Made by a program: the position numbers and the translations under genes
Origin: Hyunsoonleella aestuarii
GTDB lineage: Bacteria > Bacteroidota > Bacteroidia > Flavobacteriales > Flavobacteriaceae
Assembly: GCF_006148925.1 (NCBI RefSeq)
Contig: NZ_VAWB01000001.1
Coordinates: 648,001 to 712,000 of the forward strand
Reading direction: 5' to 3'
Length of the DNA: 64,000 nucleotides
Notes under the pieces: generated by a model
Seen by the model: the letters and a program-made list of their open reading frames with translations, nothing else
Database searches by the model: none
Told to the model about the DNA's origin: nothing
Part shown: positions 62,585 through 64,000 of the stretch, piece after piece
Layout: each line of letters begins with the position of its first letter
Numbering within the stretch: the stretch's first letter is position 1

Positions 62585-62622
62585 TAAATTATTAGAGTTC
62601 TCCTTATTAAAAAGGTTACTGC

Positions 62623-63345
62623 TTAATCTTGTACTTGGAAAATAATAGGTAATGAATATGGCACAGTTACTGCTTTACCACGTTGCTTTCCTGGTTTCAT
62701 TTTTGGCAACAAGTTAATTACTCTAGCTGCTTCTTTTTCCAGTCCAGGGTGTGGTGCTCTAGCACGAACGCCTGTTATATCTCCATTTTTATTAATCTTA
62801 AAGATTACGTTTATACGCTGTCTTCCTGATAATCCTAAATCACTTGCTAGTTCTGTATTAAATTTTTTATTAACAAACTTCGAAATCTTTTCAGACATAC
62901 AAGCTTTTTTTGCATTGTTACCACTTTTATTTTCACATCCTGGGAAAATTGGTACATTTTCAATTACTGCGAAAGGAACTTCTATATCTTCCTCTACTTC
63001 TTCTACTTCTACTTCTTCAACCTCAACAATTTCTTCTTCTTGATCAGTCTCAGTCGATTCAATTACGGTTTCTTCTACTTCTTCTTCATCTTCTACAATC
63101 TCAATAACTTCTGGAGCTGCAGGTGGAGGCGGAGGAGGCGGAGGTGTTTGAATTTGTTCTGTGATTGGAATTTCTTCATCATCTAATTCATCTAAATTCA
63201 ACTGTCCAATATCTATATTTGACTTATCATAAGTTTTGTAATTGATCGCATAATTTGTTAAAAACAACATTAAAGCTAAACCAATTGCGAAATAGAGTGA
63301 ACTATTACGTCCAACATTAGCTTGAGAATTTTTCTTCGGTTCCAT
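62623..63345 (-). CDS. Energy transducer TonB (second copy, polyproline/acidic linker)
   Basis: A 240-residue TonB. Anchor at ~14-32, a run of eight prolines (~66-73), then a long stretch of Glu and Val (EEVEETVIESTETDQEEE and VEVEEVEVEEVEE) and the C-terminal domain (~135-240) with PIFPGCENKSGNNAKKACMSEKI and LSGRQRINVIFKINKNGDI. The linker differs completely from the first copy, whereas the C-terminal domains align closely, so the pair likely arose by duplication. Confidence 0.92.
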   Translation of the reverse strand: MEPKKNSQANVGRNSSLYFAIGLALMLFLTNYAINYKTYDKSNIDIGQLNLDELDDEEIPITEQIQTPPPPPPPPAAPEVIEIVEDEEEVEETVIESTETDQEEEIVEVEEVEVEEVEEDIEVPFAVIENVPIFPGCENKSGNNAKKACMSEKISKFVNKKFNTELASDLGLSGRQRINVIFKINKNGDITGVRARAPHPGLEKEAARVINLLPKMKPGKQRGKAVTVPYSLPIIFQVQD

Positions 63346-63405
63346 AATCTTATTGTTTTATCAGGATTGCTAAAATAACCATTTATTTGTCAAAAAAGCA
63401 AGTGA

Positions 63406-63786
63406 TTATATTAATTTAACGTCTTTTATTTTATAAATTACTAATACAATTACAGCAACAATAATACCAATTGTGTTAGCACCAACATCATAAATATCTG
63501 AAACTCTTGTGTCTGTAAGATTGCCTTGAATAAATTCAATGATTACACCAATTACAAAAGAAACCAATCCAGCACAAACAATAGCCTTCGTTTTTGTAAA
63601 TTTAAATCGATTAAAAAGTGCATTGAACCATAATAATGGTAAAACAAAATAAGCTAAAAAATGAAATATTTTATCACCAAAAGATGTCCCTAAATCTGGT
63701 AATTCACCTAATTCAATTAAACTTAGGCAAGCTAAAGCAATCGTATAAAAAACGGAAATAAATAAGGCATATTTTTTAAACACCAA
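63406..63786 (-). CDS. VanZ-family membrane protein
   Basis: A 126-residue protein with four hydrophobic segments and the VanZ motifs DKIFHFLAYFVLPLLW and IEFIQGNLTDTRVSDIYDVGANTIG. The start is TTG at 63786 or, more likely, GTG at 63783; both overlap the end of gcvH. VanZ proteins can confer teicoplanin or lipoprotein-related phenotypes in Gram-positives, but the role here is unknown. No resistance is implied. Confidence 0.87.
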   Translation of the reverse strand: MVFKKYALFISVFYTIALACLSLIELGELPDLGTSFGDKIFHFLAYFVLPLLWFNALFNRFKFTKTKAIVCAGLVSFVIGVIIEFIQGNLTDTRVSDIYDVGANTIGIIVAVIVLVIYKIKDVKLI

Positions 63787-64000
63787 CTAGTGCTTTATAA
63801 TCATCGGCAGACAAAAGGGTTTCTACCTGAGATAAATCTGAACATTTAAGTTTTATCATCCAACCATCTCCATAAGGATCTGTGTTTACCTTTTCTGGTT
63901 CATCTTCTAAAGATTCATTGAATTCGATAATTTCTCCTGACATTGGTAAAAATAAATCGGACACTGTTTTTACTGCCTCAACCGTACCAAATATTTCTTC
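63776..64000 (-). CDS. gcvH: Glycine cleavage system H protein, 5' partial
   Basis: Only the C-terminal ~75 residues are in the window. The lipoyl-lysine region is at the edge: GTVEAVKTVSDLFLP, with the modified Lys at about 63968-63970. The rest reads MSGEIIEFNESLEDEPEKVN and ends YKALVGV. The frame is open to base 64000, so the GTG at 63964 is internal. GcvH shuttles the aminomethyl group between GcvP and GcvT. It overlaps vanZ by 11 bases. Confidence 0.93.
   Translation of the reverse strand, partial: EEIFGTVEAVKTVSDLFLPMSGEIIEFNESLEDEPEKVNTDPYGDGWMIKLKCSDLSQVETLLSADDYKALVGV

Noticed and set aside
62910-63107. 65-residue leucine-rich frame opposite the second tonB
   Set aside because: It is an artefact of Glu/Val repeats read on the other strand; no independent support.
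1-64000. CRISPR arrays, phage, insertion sequences, integrons, toxin-antitoxin or other defence loci
   Set aside because: I read all intergenic regions and saw no spaced repeats, transposase or integrase motifs, or attachment sites.

Overview
The window is a 64 kb stretch of an AT-rich chromosome (roughly one third G+C by eye) from a member of the Bacteroidota, almost certainly the family Flavobacteriaceae and probably marine. The evidence is the gliding-motility genes gldD and gldE in the order gldE-gldD beside ssb and mutY, a remB-like gene near gcvH, TonB proteins with the Bacteroidota-type C-terminal domain, TAnnTTTG-type -7 promoter boxes, TTG starts and a general lack of Shine-Dalgarno sequences. 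I cannot name the genus. I see no phage, insertion sequence, integron, CRISPR array, tRNA or rRNA; this is ordinary core chromosome with tightly packed operons. Both ends cut through genes (an M16 peptidase-like gene on the left, gcvH on the right).

Layout. 1-9.4 kb: M16-like protein, EamA permease, a cysteine-rich metal-binding lipoprotein, then the gliding/DNA-maintenance block gldE-gldD, ssb, mutY, HU, a 30-residue basic protein and RNase G. 9.4-16.5 kb: phosphate block with a phosphate-selective porin, a PiT permease with a C-terminal PhoU-like part, ChrA and a Na/Pi cotransporter, preceded by a 540-base intergenic region that holds repeats and a possible small RNA. 16.5-23.6 kb: an OmpA lipoprotein and a bicarbonate/CO2 block (two SulP permeases, beta-carbonic anhydrase, tandem Usp protein, DUF2490 outer-membrane barrel). 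23.6-34.4 kb: nitrogen block with gltB-gltD, a porin, two ammonium transporters and a PII protein between them. 34.4-46.7 kb: amidohydrolase, PEP carboxylase, a tail-less second SSB, a short run of small overlapping genes, DUF255 and MscS. 46.7-53.0 kb: tsaB and a five-gene MacAB/TolC-like efflux operon. 53.0-58.5 kb: cytochrome oxidase assembly and subunits (ctaB, two subunit III genes, subunit IV, SCO and a cysteine-less SCO-like neighbour, DUF420, a CxxC microprotein). 58.5-64 kb: a metallo-beta-lactamase, remB with a TonB-like N-terminus, two tonB genes, vanZ and gcvH.

How it fits together. The middle 25 kb reads as a nutrient-assimilation region: phosphate (porin, PiT, NptA-like), inorganic carbon (SulP, carbonic anhydrase, PEP carboxylase) and ammonium (porin, Amt, PII, GltBD). 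Bicarbonate imported or made by carbonic anhydrase feeds PEP carboxylase to oxaloacetate, which supplies carbon skeletons for the GltBD step. The most unusual signals are the SCO-like protein that keeps the fold landmarks but lost all copper ligands, the TonB C-terminal domain placed at the N-terminus of a RemB-type outer-membrane protein, the SulP-Usp-carbonic anhydrase-DUF2490 operon, several strong inverted repeats at promoters, and a 21-bp hairpin abutting the amidohydrolase start codon. I do not see a clearly new defence or mobile system.
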